This document shows positions 11,806 through 24,094 of a stretch of 64,000 nt of DNA, in pieces. The DNA is from Rotaria sp. Silwood1 (lineage: Eukaryota; Rotifera; Eurotatoria; Philodinida; Philodinidae), in assembly GCA_905250075.1 (NCBI GenBank), contig CAJNOP010000009.1, forward strand, positions 62,001-126,000. Direction: 5' to 3'. The position numbers were made by a program, and so were the translations under genes. Within the stretch, counting starts at the first letter, position 1; each line of letters starts with the position of its first letter. The notes beneath the pieces were generated by a model, which was not told where the DNA came from, ran no database searches, and worked only from the letters and a program-made list of their open reading frames with translations.

Positions 11806-14800
11806 ATGACAAATCCAATGGAAAATAACGAACTTATTCATGAATCATTTGATTATGATCATTTTTTTAATGAACATACAGATGATTATCATACAATGTC
11901 TTGTATTGAATCAATTAATTCAACAAATGAAAATCTTTTAAATTTAAATAATAATAATATTGATACATCAACTAAAAATCGTACAACAGGTACATATTTA
12001 TATCATAATAAACGTAGACAACAAGTTCTATAGACGAGGAAAATTCAACTTATTTACATGAACATGCGAAGATAAGGCCAGATATCCTGTCTCTAATAAT
12101 GATCATCATACGATTGATCTTAATCATGCACAGACTGTAATCAATAATACAATATCCAATAAAAGCACCGATGATATCTTGTCTAACAGGACAGGAAAAC
12201 AATGCAAGGAAATGATCATTAATCACTGTATTAATATTTGACTACATAAGCTTTTTTTTTTAATGATTGGGTGTTTTCGATCGAGATTGGGTATCTAAAC
12301 ATTTAATCAAATACTTTGCAATATAAGTTGAATATTCATCTGCTTCAATTTTATCTTGATAGAGAATATATATATATATTTGACATAGTGCAAACTGAAA
12401 GAATAGATTTTCGTTCACAAATGTTGACAATAGTGACTGAGATGACAGTCATTTTTCTTTTATTTTTGAATAAAATTTACCATAGACGACGTGATTATAT
12501 TTGGTTATAAATATGATTTATATCTGTTCATGTAAAATTTTTCTTTAGGCAATATTTTAATGGGTACAGCTGTAGATGAATATTTCAGCTCGGAGGTTAA
12601 TATAATCAATGGTCAAGTAATTAAAACTGAAGGAGTAACACAATATTTCAATGGTAGTGCAAATCAATATAATAGCAATCAACAACCATTTAATGTTGAT
12701 CATATTGTTTATAATAATACAAGTAAAACTTTTTTCGTCTATTTTATTAAAATAAATGTTTTAATTTTAGATATTTCAAATCAACCAATATATAACATTC
12801 AACAAGTAAACATTCAAACAATAAATAAATCAATTGCATCATCATCACCACCACCACCACCACCACCTAGAGTTTATAAACCATGTGTTGTTTGTGGAGA
12901 TAAAAGTTCAGGTTATCATTATGGTGTTTCGAGTTGTGAAGGTAATTAAATAATGTTTTTTTTTTTATTTTTTAATTAGAGAATATTAATTTTTGTTATG
13001 TCTTTTAGGTTGCAAAGTACATATTCTATTAAATTTGTTTTTGTTATAAATTCCATTGGATATTTTTTTTTTTATTAGGGCTTTTTTCGACGTAGTGTAC
13101 AAAAAAATATGGCATATCAATGTCATAAAGATCAAAATTGTGAAATAAATAAAATGACAAGAAATCGATGTCAATATTGTGTAATAAAAATAACAAAAAA
13201 AAAAAAAAGAAGAAGAGAGAAATTATTTTTCATTATTTATTTATTTTTTATTCCATTTAGCGTTTTCAAAAATGTTTTTCTGTTGGTATGAGTAAAGAAG
13301 AATTACGTATATTAAATCATACAAAAAAATTATTAAATCAAAATAATACAAAATCAACATCAACAAATAATCGTCAAAAAAAACGTTTAACTATTCAATC
13401 AATCCCATCAAAAGAATATTTACCTGTATCAGAATCAAAATTATTATCTATTGATGATGATGAAAATCTAATAAATATTTGTGTTAATTTACATAAATCA
13501 ACATTTAATTTTAAATCTTCACAAGAAATTAATGTAAATCAAGAAAATATTTCAAACAAAAAAAAAGGATAAGTTTTGCTTTTCGTTTAGGAAAAATTAG
13601 ATCTTCGTTGGCAACGTGCAGATGAATTTAGTCAAAAAGGTATTATGCAATGTATACAATTTTGTATGCAAATACCAGGAAATAATGAATTATCAATTCA
13701 AGAACGTGCACATTTACTTAAATTAGGTGTACATGGTATTGCTTTACTTCGTTTAGCTTATCGTTATGAACCTGAAGATGATAAATTATATTTATCAAAT
13801 GGTTTATCTGTTGATGAACATATGCTTATGACACAAGGTTTTGGTTGTTATGGACATACATTTTTACAATTTTGTCGAATATTTAATCGATTAGAATTAA
13901 CTATTGAAGAATTTGTTCTTCTTTGTGGTATTGTTTTTTTTAGTCATGGTAAAATATTATCAAATTCTTTAGTTAGTTTGTGTTTTTTTGTTTTTTGTTT
14001 TTTCACAGATCGAATTGAAGGTCAAACAACTAGAAATAAAGTTGAACAAATTCAAATACGTTATTGTGAAATGGAAAGATTATATATCACTAAAAATCGT
14101 ACTAATGATAAAATGCATTTTTCCAAATTACTTCTTCTTTTATCAAAATTAAGAGCATTGGATGCTTTAAGTGAGTTGATTAAGGTTCTTTTTAAACGAA
14201 ATCTCTAACATTTGACGTTTGAATCGATGCATTGATTTTGAATGTAGCTGCACTTTTTCTTGATTTCGAGAAATTGATGGTAGACAATTTATCAACAAGA
14301 AAATTTTCGAAAACTGATTTTGTACGTCGGAATTGATCAAAAATCAAAATATCATTAATTGTATCGTGGCAATTTAATGTCTTGAGTGGAGATGGCGCGG
14401 TCGATATATCGTAAACGTTTTGCGGTGGCTCAGCCTACACCTCTACTTGAGATAAATCAATATAATGTAATAGAATAGTTATTTCTGTAAATGTCAAAAG
14501 AAATTGTGAACTATAGTAATATTTTAAAAAAAATGTCTATGAATAGATTCGAACAAATTAAAAAACTTAACTTCAAAAAAAAATATCTGTATGAATCAAC
14601 ATTAGATAATTATTGTGAAAATACTATGAGTATGAAGTTTTTAAACAGTAGATTGTATTCGTATTATTTTAGCTATAAGTTTTCATTTGATTTTCAGATA
14701 CCAAGAATAAGAATAAAGTTTGAAGTATTAGTTTACTTTTCATTTAGTTGCTGAACGTCTTCTTTGTTTACAAATGAATACTGATGGACAAGTACAAAAA

Positions 14801-15006
14801 TGTATTTTTGAAGTGCTTCATCGTGAAGCAACAAATGTTGTTGTTGTAAGTTATCTTTTTGTCATTGAAATTCATATACATATATGTGAATATATATTAA
14901 GGATATGGAAATTAATTATCTTGATGCTATCGATACAAAACCTGATTATAGTTGGTTAAATTATACATCAAATGGACAAAATCCGGTTTCGTGGCCATCA
15001 CGTTAA
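11806..15006 (+). CDS. Nuclear receptor, NR1-type, with retinoic-acid-receptor-like DNA-binding domain
   Basis: Ligand-regulated transcription factor. Exons: 11806-11989, 12549-12722, 12771-12941, 13009-13016, 13079-13180, 13261-13533, 13591-13948, 14009-14170, 14748-14845, 14902-15006; 1635 nt, 544 aa. The N-terminal A/B region is Asn-rich with a seven-proline run just before the DBD. The DBD has both C4 fingers, P-box CEGCKG, and sequence ([40 protein letters not shown]) closest by eye to RAR. The LBD keeps helix 3-5 features ([25 protein letters not shown]) and the [10 protein letters not shown] helix. A typical AF-2 activation motif is not evident near the end. RAR versus another NR1 group needs a tree. 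The exon at 13009 is only 8 nt. Confidence 0.88.
12072..12227 (+). other. Possible cassette or decayed duplicate exon within the first NR intron
   Basis: Inside the 559-nt first intron an open Asn/Ser/Thr-rich stretch (including [14 protein letters not shown]) resembles the end of exon 1 (STKNRTTG). If bounded by AG at 12070-12071 and a GTATTA donor at 12228, it would enter and leave in the right phase and add 52 residues. The acceptor has a poor pyrimidine tract. A better acceptor at 12033 does not keep this frame. It may be a relic of an exon duplication. Confidence 0.25.
13009..13016 (+). other. 8-nt micro-exon encoding part of the P-box
   Basis: The preceding exon ends in codons for S-C-E plus one G, and the following exon starts with GGC TTT TTT (G-F-F). 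Only the eight bases GTTGCAAA, flanked by TTTTAG and GTACAT, supply the missing G-C-K in frame. It is therefore required for the recognition helix, with introns of 67 and 62 nt on either side. Confidence 0.85.
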
Positions 15007-15451
15007 TTTTAGATACGTTACCGGTGTTGTGCCATTATGTTTTAATTCTACTTAATTGTTTTTTTTCTTTATCAGATGATATCTGTCATGCACATTTGTC
15101 AAATATATTTCTGTAAATATGCTTATTTCTCCGAAACGGTGACATGCATTTGTTTTTTTTAAACTAACTAATTATTGTATTCAGTATTATATTGTTCATC
15201 ATGAGTTTTCATTATTCTATTATATTATTCATTGTTGTCCGTCCAGTATTGGATCTTTTTTTTTTTACAACGCAATTTTTTTTTTCGTCTTTTCTTTTAT
15301 CGTTTTGTGGTTAATGTCATTTTCTTTTTGCAATGTATAAAATGATAGCAACAATGCAATGTAGATTTTGTGTGAGTTTGTGTGTGTGCAAAAACACAAA
15401 GTGTAACAATTTTGCTTTTTCTAATGCATTAAATAAAAAATACTGTTTGTG
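15007..15451. other. Convergent 3' UTR spacer
   Basis: 445 nt between the stop of the nuclear receptor (+) and the stop of the next minus-strand unit. It is T-rich with AATAAA-like strings near 15430. No gene is seen. Confidence 0.5.
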
Positions 15452-15896
15452 TTAAACTGTAGCTTCGACGGTTGTTTTGGTAGCATTTAAAGGTATTTGA
15501 TCACAAAGATCACGTAGAGCTTTCTTTGAACCAGGTGTAGTTCCAAGATAGGAATGATAGACACGTACCATATTTTCACGATGTGTTGGAGAATGGCCAG
15601 CAGCATTGTCTAATTGCATTCGAAAGAAATCTTCTTGTGTTCGTTTATAATCTTTTTCTTTTTTATGATCAGCTTTAATAGTTTTATTAGTTTGTATGAA
15701 TGATCTTTTTAAAAAGATGAATCAAAATGATTTTGAGATATATTATTTCACAATTTTGACTAACCTTATACTCGAAACATCATTCATTGTCAACGGTCGT
15801 TCATATTCAACAGGTTTTTGCATACTAACACAAGGAAATTCTGGTAAATGTGTTGAACCTTGTGTTCGATCAATTGATTCATCTGTTTTGATAGTT
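15452..15896 (-). CDS. Small conserved-looking protein, or alternative 3' exons of the PLAT gene
   Basis: Two coding exons, 15896-15765 and 15704-15452, joined by a 60-nt GT-AG intron with matching phase. They encode about 127 residues rich in charged helix (KKEKDYKRTQEDFFRMQ, HRENMVRVYHSYLGTTPGSK). I do not recognise the family. The 170 nt upstream to the PLAT-gene stop contains no ATG on this strand, so translation must begin either at an internal ATG in the first exon (leaving about 100 aa, perhaps after trans-splicing) or as a continuation of the PLAT transcript. The first exon starts in the same phase as the PLAT terminal exon, so skipping that exon would fuse this segment in frame to the PLAT protein. 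Confidence 0.55.
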
Positions 15897-16066
15897 CTAT
15901 AATTAATATCCGAAAAAAAATAAAAACTTCTATTTTCCTATAAATTATCTTCTGTTATATAGTGAAACTCTTGAAAATTTTTTATTTATTACAAGCAATA
16001 ATATCAATGCACAAATAGTGATTATTAAGAAAAAAAAGAAGCCAGGTGTATTTATTTTAAAGATAT

Positions 16067-19000
16067 TTAAGTAGTAATTGTTGTTGTTTGAATTTGATCA
16101 TTACTATGTCTTGATGAAGATCGACGTTTAGATGATAATGATGAACGTGAATGATCACTTCTAGCAGGATTAACGTATGTTATTTGACCACCAAACGGAA
16201 GTGAAAGTGGTGGAAGAATCATCATACCATTTTGAGTGGGCAATCTAATATGTGCAGTGAAGGAGAAAAACGAATTCATTTTGAGGATTAAAAAGCATTA
16301 GACAACAAAAAAAGAAAACAAAGACTAACAAATAACTTACGATCGTTTAGCACTATGACCACGATTTCTTCGTTGTTTTAATAATTCATAATTAACTCCA
16401 TAATCCATTCCATATGCTTCCCATGGTTCAACAATACGAAGTGCTGTTAAACGTGTATAATAACCAGTTGAAGTGTCCAATGGCTAAAAGAAAGATCAAC
16501 AATGTAATTTTCTGTAGAAAAAAGATATATATATATATTTTTTACTTCATGAATTGCTTTTTCAACACTACTAGTGTCAAAATACGGTTTTAAATCATTA
16601 TAAACAAATGGTTCATGAGCTTTACTATAAGTAAATAAAAAGAAAGAAATATATATATTATTGATGATTTATAGAAAGACTGAACTGTAGTGGTCGACGA
16701 AGTTTTAATGATTCACTATGAAGATTTCCTCTTAAACGACGTAGTTCAGTTTGTACATAATCTTCTTTTTTTTGATCAATAGGATAAACATTAGCTTTAT
16801 TTTCATTGTAATCAAGACGTATATTAGCATTAAAACTAAATAAAACTATTCGATTAAATAAAACTTTAATTCTTTGTTTTTTTGTTTCGGTTTCATACCT
16901 ATAAGTTTCATTTCCTTTAATAATTTGAATTTTTTTTAAATGCCAAATATTATCACTTTTTGTTCCATTATATTCAATTATAATTCGTATAATTTTTCCA
17001 ACATCATTTGTTCGACATGTAAATTCATCAGTAGCTTTTGATTGAAATGGTTTTTCACCACTTTTTGTTTTTGATAATGGAATTGTAATTAAACCAAATT
17101 CACCGCGAATTTTTAACGTTATTTTTCCATCATATGTTTTTTCACCTGTAGTAGTTTTAATTTCATAATCAACGTCTATAAAAACAAATAATTAAATTGA
17201 TTTAATATAAAAATCTTTTGTTGATTTGTTTTTTTTTCTTCTAATTACCATTTCGTTTTTTACTAGCTGGTCTAGCTGATTGAGATCTTTTCATTTTATT
17301 AAAAAAAAACAATGTTTATACACTCTTGTGTTCTGTTAGTAAACGTTACTATTGACTCTGTTTTTTCTCTTTTTCTTTTTTCTTTTTTCTTCTTTTTTTT
17401 TGCAAAAAAGACATCTTCTATTCTCTTGGCGACGACAGTTTATGTATTTACCTTTCGTTTCAGCTTCAATTGGTGGGGTTTCTGAAGAAATGAAATTGCC
17501 ATATTTTTTTATTTTGTATAATTATTATTATGTTTACCTGAAGGTTTTTGAAGTAGTGAAGGTGTTAGTTCAATTTCAGTATTTTCTTCAATTGAACGTC
17601 CAATATAAAACCTAGAGTGTTATAGAAAATGTTTCACGAAATAGAATAGAATTGGTTTTAGAGATACATTTCCTCAAGATCTTCTAGGAAAAAATAATAC
17701 ATTATCAATGGTATAGTATGAAATGAAAAGTTATATTAATGATGAGAATGAAAGTTATAATAAACCATGCATTTTGAAGACCATTTGATTTGTTATCGGT
17801 TAGGTTTCATTTAGAAAAATCGAAACGGAAAAGGAAATTATTCTTAATAGAAACAATATCATAGTCTAATAAGAAGAATGCGCAATCAGGCGTTTTTAGA
17901 GATAACTAACGAGAGAATCTTTCTTGATATACTCTCATGGTTTTAACACTCTTTTTTACCTATAGAATACTATACAGTGTTTTAATTAGTAAAAAAAATT
18001 AAAAGGATTTGTATTTTTATTTAGATTTTGTGAAGATACAGAAATTTTAATATGTCTTCTTGCACGAGAACTTAATAAAACTTCTTATTTTTTGCAAAAA
18101 TCACTTCTTCAAATCTTGTTTTGACACTAATGTCATTTAAAGGTTTTAACCCATGGGAAAAAACTGAAAGTTCCATACTTGATTATACATCAATGAGTGT
18201 TGTACGATGAAGTATTTTAGCTTTATTGCCAGAGAGACTAATATAAAATGAACTCAAACTAATATACTTGCGACACATATTGATATTAAACTTAAAATAG
18301 CTAAGAAGTTCTGGAGAAATGGCTTTGACATTCCTTGAAGCACGATGAAGTACCGACTTTTCGATATTTTTCTTTTGCTTCACGCACAAAAATTTGTACA
18401 GAGAGTTTTTAGAATTCATATCTCCGACTTTGCGGCTTTTCAAAAAAATAGCCGCTCTTTCAAGTCTATCGTAAAGTACAAAAATATTTCGAAAAAGTTC
18501 ATATGTCAAAGATGCAAAGTCGAAAAAGTTTGAAAACTTTTTCTACAAACTAATATAGATGAGCCTTCTAATTGAAATTAGTTTAATGACAAAATTGGAA
18601 CGACTAGTTTTCGAAAACTTAAAGTTCTATAGAAACAAAAGTACAGAAGCTAGAGATATGTACCAATGCGTGTTGGAAGAAATTTTGGAAAATTATTGTC
18701 TGTAGGAAATGCTTTTCACTTTAGCATTTGAATAAAGAAATGTTTCTCTTACAACAATAAGAGCATTAGCTTCGTATACAGCTTTTTCTTCTTTTAGTAA
18801 ATTAATTAATCCATTATTTTTCGGAGTACAAACTGCTTCGATTAATTTACGAGTAATATAAATTAGGTCTTTATTTATTCTTTTTTTTTGTGCTGAATAA
18901 ATTGATTTCTCTATCGCGTTCTTTGAATGTACGAGTGAAAGAGCAGATTCTGCACCACTGTGAGGGGATCTCTTTGAAATAGATATATGTTTAAAAATTT

Positions 19001-22000
19001 TATATCTGCGCAAAGTCACAAAAAGAATTCAAAATAATTTTAGAGCAGTTACTAGAACACTTTGTAGTATCCATCTATAGGTGAAACATTATTGAAATAG
19101 GATGAAGACATTTGGACAAGTTTTCTCATAAGTCCTGGTACTTTCCATGAAATTTTAATTTAATGTCATCTAAGAATAAATCTGTCCGATAGGAGAAGGC
19201 ATAGCGGCTATGGTTATTTCTAGATCTAATATTTTGAAAATCTTGTAACATTTTTTATTTATCTCTAATAGATATTGCATCATCTTACGTTGTTGTTTCA
19301 TTTCCTCGCTTAATTATTATATCGTCAATATGCCAAACAACTTGGTGTTTACTGTCATCGTGTCCGAGATAAATTTTTAAAATCTATTTTGTATGAAAAA
19401 AGATGACATAAATAAAATTATTCTTGATATTAAAATAGAACTAACTTTTCCAACATCGTTTGTTTTAAATTCTGCTACACCTTTTTTATTCACTAATAAT
19501 GGGATTTTCTTTGTTTGACCATTAACACCAACGACAATTACATATAAATTACTATCACCATCGATTGGAGCTTCTTGAAGTGAACCATATCGTAGCATAA
19601 CTTTATACAGTGTTTCTTCAATCAGAATGAAAATATTACCATGTTAAGAACATGAAATTAACATACCTATCGCTATGTCTTTCGGTATAGTACTTGGTGG
19701 AGTTTCTTGTTTAACAGGTTTAGGAGGTTGTGGTTTCACTGTAAAGACTCAAGATAGATAAACAAAATTATTTGTTGTTTTTTTTAATACCTCGTGGGAT
19801 TGGTATTAGATCAACATCTAACATAGACAAGTCTAGTATCTTATCAGCATTAAATCTATAGAAAATATTGAATTATATCGCTACTTAATTAATAAATCTA
19901 TTTATACTTGTAGATTTCGGATCCTTTTTGAATTTGTGCAGTTTTCAGATGCCAAACTGGATGAAGACCTTTTCCATCTTGTGCAATATTAATTTTTTTA
20001 ATCTATTTAGACACAAAAAAAAAGAAATCATGAATAAATAATCATAAAAATGTTTCTATTAGAACATACATTTCCAACATTGTTTAATTTAATTTCAAAT
20101 TGATCTGTTTGACCCTGTTTGAATAATGATTTTGGATCTTGGTCAGTTGTTATCAATTGAAATCGTTGTGTTCGATCATTTTCACCATAAATTTTCATAA
20201 ATACACTTGAATCTGTACCTGAATCATTGTTTGAACTTGTAACAATTTTTATTCTATACAGAGTGTGATCTATTTTAAAACCATAATAAAAACATTGTTA
20301 AAAATCATTTCTCAATTCTAATTCGTATTTTTACCATCTTCAAGTGTTTCGTATGATAAAAGATCAATAAAATTTTCTTGATCTTCACTTAACCATCGAT
20401 AAGCTTTAAACCTAAATAGAAAAATATTTTTTCTTTCTTTTTTTCTTCTTTTTTGTTTTTTTTAAGCTTGTAAATTACATATAATATTCATCATTTTTTT
20501 CAATTTCAATTGATTTAAGAAACCATTTTTGTTCATTACCTTTACCATCATGTCCAATATTAATCTTTTCAATCTAATTAAAATAAAAATTCAATATTTC
20601 ATATAGAATATTTTCAATAAAACTATACTTACTTTTCCAACATCAACATCTTTCAAATGGAATTCTAAACGACTATCTTTATCAAATTTAACTCGTGTAC
20701 CATCTTTTATTGTTCGTAAAGGTAAATTTTTTGTTACATCTTTATCACCATAGATACATAATATCACATTAGCATCAAGTTGAGAATCACCCATTTCAAC
20801 AGTTACTTTGTAATTAATATCTATCATAGCAAATGAGAGAAATTTTTACGTTCAGTTTTTTTAATACCTTATACTAATAATAATGAGATTTTTTATATTA
20901 CATTAAAAAAATGATGCCTCTTGAGATATTAGATTATCCGATTAAGAAAAGTAAGTAAAGAAAAAAAAAAAGAAGATTTTTCTTTTTCTTCCTCTAGAAC
21001 TATGATCAAAAAGAAAAACTTATTAGAACAATAAATTACTATCATTATATGTATCAGGTTTGATTGTTATCCAACTAAAATTAGGTCCTAAACGACTTGA
21101 TAACCAACATTGTGCTTGAAAACTAAAATCAGAATAAGTCTTTTTTTATTTCAAATAAATAAATATTTACTTACTGATAAACTGTTTCTTTATATTTAAT
21201 ATCGACAGATTCTAAGAGCCAAGCAAATTTTTGTTCATTATCATCAAATCCAATTGTTATACTTTCAATCTAGTATTATAAAAATTAAGATAAACAACAA
21301 CTTAGTAATGTAATTAAATATAATCTTACATCTCCAATATCTTCATTTTTTATTTCAAATTCATCTAAATTTCCTTGTTGAAAAATTTTTTGTTTATCTG
21401 ATTTAATATGATCTTTTAATAAAAGTTTATCAATTTTTCCATTTGATCCATGAATAGTCATTTCAATATTTTCTATTGTATCAGTTTGTTGAACATCCGC
21501 TGTTTGAATTGTCACCGAATAGATTTCAACTAAAGAATAATAATAAAAATTTTTAGTTTAATGAATTTTTTTTTTGTTTCTAATACGTGGAGGTAACCAG
21601 TCACGATTTAATTCAACAAATAATTTTTGATCATCTTTGGTGTTACTTAACCATTTCTTAACAGTATATCTGAAATAAAAAACCAAAGATCATTTAAATC
21701 TTTTTCTTTAAAGAACAAGAAAATATTCAAACGAACTTTTGTTGTTCTGTACTTGTTTGTACTGTAACATTTTTTAAATACCAATCATTAACTGTACCAT
21801 TACCTTCATGTCCAATTACAATTTTTTGAATCTAAAAAAAAAAAGAAAAGAAATTAAAAAGAGCACAAAAAAATAATTTTTGTAATTGTTTTCTTCTTTT
21901 TTTTTTACCTCTCCAACATCATTACTTAAAATATCAAATTTCTCTGTTGAATCTTTCGTAAATGAAGCATTTTGTGGTTCTAAGAAAATCTTTGGTGTCA

Positions 22001-22807
22001 TTGTTGTTGTTCCATATATTTGTAAATAGACTGGTGAATCAAGAGGTTCAATTTGTTCAATACCCGTCTGAACTTCTACATTATATAAAGCATCTATAAA
22101 CAAAACGAAAAAAAGACAAAAAAAAAATAAATTTCTAATTTCTTTTCTTTCTTTTTTCACTTTAACCTGGTTTTTCAGAACCAAAAAGTTCAACAGATAA
22201 TTTTTGATCATGTTTTGTTACACTTAACCATCGATTAGCAACAAATCTAAAGAAAATACTTATTTATTTAATTTTGAATTGATTAAATATTAAAACAAAA
22301 GAAGCACCTAATTAAAAACTCATGAACTGATATTTCAACATAATCAATAAACCATTCATTTTGATTATCTTCATGTCGAATAATAATACGTTGTGGTTTA
22401 CCAATATCAGCACCTTTAACTGGAATTTTTTTTATTGAATCTGGTTGAAATGAACTATCATTAGGAGACTTTGTTAAAAGTAATTCTTCAGTTTGTTTAT
22501 TATTATGACCAAAAATTGTAATATAAACAGGTCCATTTGTAGTTGAATTTTCGTAGTTACCTGTTTTTATTGTAATTAAATACTCAATTCCTATTTAGAA
22601 AAACATATTTTTCTCTTATAAAAATATGATATTTATTAAAATATTGAACCAGTATCTTTAACACTGTCTGGCTGTACTTCATTCGTTGGTGTCGGTAGTT
22701 TTTCTAATTATAATAATAAATAAACTTCAAAAATAAAACATTTTTGTTAACATACCAATTACTTGTGGTTCTGTACCTTGTGTTTTTTTACTCGAACAAC
22801 AAGCCAT
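16067..22807 (-). CDS. Seven-PLAT-domain protein, LOXHD1-like
   Basis: 26 exons: 22807-22756, 22703-22650, 22590-22308, 22246-22167, 22093-21909, 21831-21737, 21669-21587, 21529-21330, 21269-21175, 21122-21040, 20820-20633, 20573-20479, 20411-20335, 20269-20070, 20002-19908, 19855-19791, 19738-19667, 19615-19446, 19383-19289, 17611-17538, 17481-17452, 17175-16899, 16835-16686, 16624-16546, 16483-16341, 16244-16067; 3198 nt, 1065 aa. Seven PLAT beta-sandwiches each start with a Y-V/I-T strand and carry I-x-I-G-H-D-G and a W-x-L-K strand. WLS-containing linkers follow the first four, like those between LOXHD1 repeats. PLAT domains bind membranes or partners; LOXHD1 functions in hair cells, but the role here is unknown. 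The N-terminus is MACCSSKK, a possible palmitoylation site. The Ser/Arg-rich tail has no domain. Confidence 0.88.
17249..17294 (-). promoter_or_regulatory. Probable alternative first exon for a one-PLAT short isoform
   Basis: Within the 276-nt intron between exons 21 and 22 lies ATG plus 14 basic codons (MKRSQSARPASKKRN) ending at a GTAATT donor in phase 1, which fits the next exon (17175) exactly. It cannot be an internal exon: its only upstream AG gives phase 2, while the preceding exon ends in phase 1. An internal promoter producing a protein with only the seventh PLAT domain and tail is the simplest reading. Confidence 0.5.
17612..19288 (-). other. Long intron in the PLAT gene
   Basis: 1677 nt between exon 19 and exon 20 with GTAAGA donor and CTAG acceptor. 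Short open frames occur on both strands but none looks like a gene. All other introns of this gene are under 280 nt. Confidence 0.6.
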
Positions 22808-24094
22808 GATTAATGTAATAAAAGAAACTTGTCTTCCTTTTTTCTTCTCTTGTCTGACGGCTGTATGATTAGATTCTAATGCTCACTCGATTTGCCTTTT
22901 CTTTCTATTTCTACGCGTCGTATCACTTTTATGGGTGATAAGCATTTGTTAGTACATTAAAAAAAGGCGTTTTTTCGCCTGTTAGCTGAAAGAGAAATTC
23001 TTTTCTTGTTTTTTTTTTTTTTTATGTCAAGGAAAGGCATACGACGGATAACAGAGAGTAACGGTTATTTCTTTTTATGATTCCGTTCTACACATACAAA
23101 GAAAAGATAACGCTTCCGAGAGTTTTTTTTATTTAGGTTGATAGGCAACGAAAAAACAAAACGAAACAAAATAAAATAAGTTTCTTTTTCAGAACAAGTC
23201 ATCCAACTATATGTTTTTAACCAAATACTAGAAATGATATGTTAAATACAAGCTTCTATGTATTAATCAACAGTAACATGAATTCAATTTAAAGCTTGTT
23301 TTAATACGCATCGGAGCATATTAACAATATTACTCATTATTAAGAAAGTCATTTATGAGTTTTACTTTCTTGATATTATCTTTTATCTTATATTTAGATG
23401 ATCTTGTAGTCAATAACAATAATATTTTAATATGATCACGGTCTAAATGATCTAATGTGTTTTTTTGTACTTCATTAGAATAGTGCTCATATATTAGGAA
23501 ACTGTCATAATATATGTCATATTACATAGCATGTTTCCTAGAATATACTTTTTAAAAGATAGAATAAAATTATTAAGTGCGGCACGCGTTGAAGAAGTCG
23601 TTCAAATGTAAAAATTGACTTCTTCTTTTATAAATGAAGCGAAAAAACGCTCGTTGTAAAGATCTATGATAAATGAACAATAGAGCTAAACTATAGCGTA
23701 ATTTTCAACAAACTTTGACGACATACAATGTAATAGAAAAGAATAAACATATAATTTTATAATGATTTTCCATTCTTTCTTAGTTAAAAAATATTCTTAA
23801 AATAGTTCAGCAAAAATATTTCATTTTATAACACATGAATATTCAATATCATCCATTATCATATATTTAAGTGCATATGACGCTGAATCTCTTATTAAAA
23901 AAAATGGAATAAGGTCTTAGTATTTATATATGTGCTAATAGAAGATGAGAAGTGATATGAAATATGAATTAGATTATAGCACATGGCTTTAAAATTTTAG
24001 TTTTGTTTTTGTTGTAATAATAAGGAGAGTACGACGCTTATGGTTATTTTCTATTAGGTACGATACGAGCCATTCAATATTGTTGCAAGATTTT
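22808..24094. other. Gene-free region upstream of the PLAT gene
   Basis: Contains the PLAT promoter. A small hairpin-like string (AGGCG, six T, CGCCT) lies near 22965. No coding frame or repeat boundary is supported. Confidence 0.5.

Noticed and set aside
22960-22985. AGGCG-T6-CGCCT hairpin resembling a terminator
   Set aside because: A five-base stem in an animal genome is not evidence for termination and is expected by chance.
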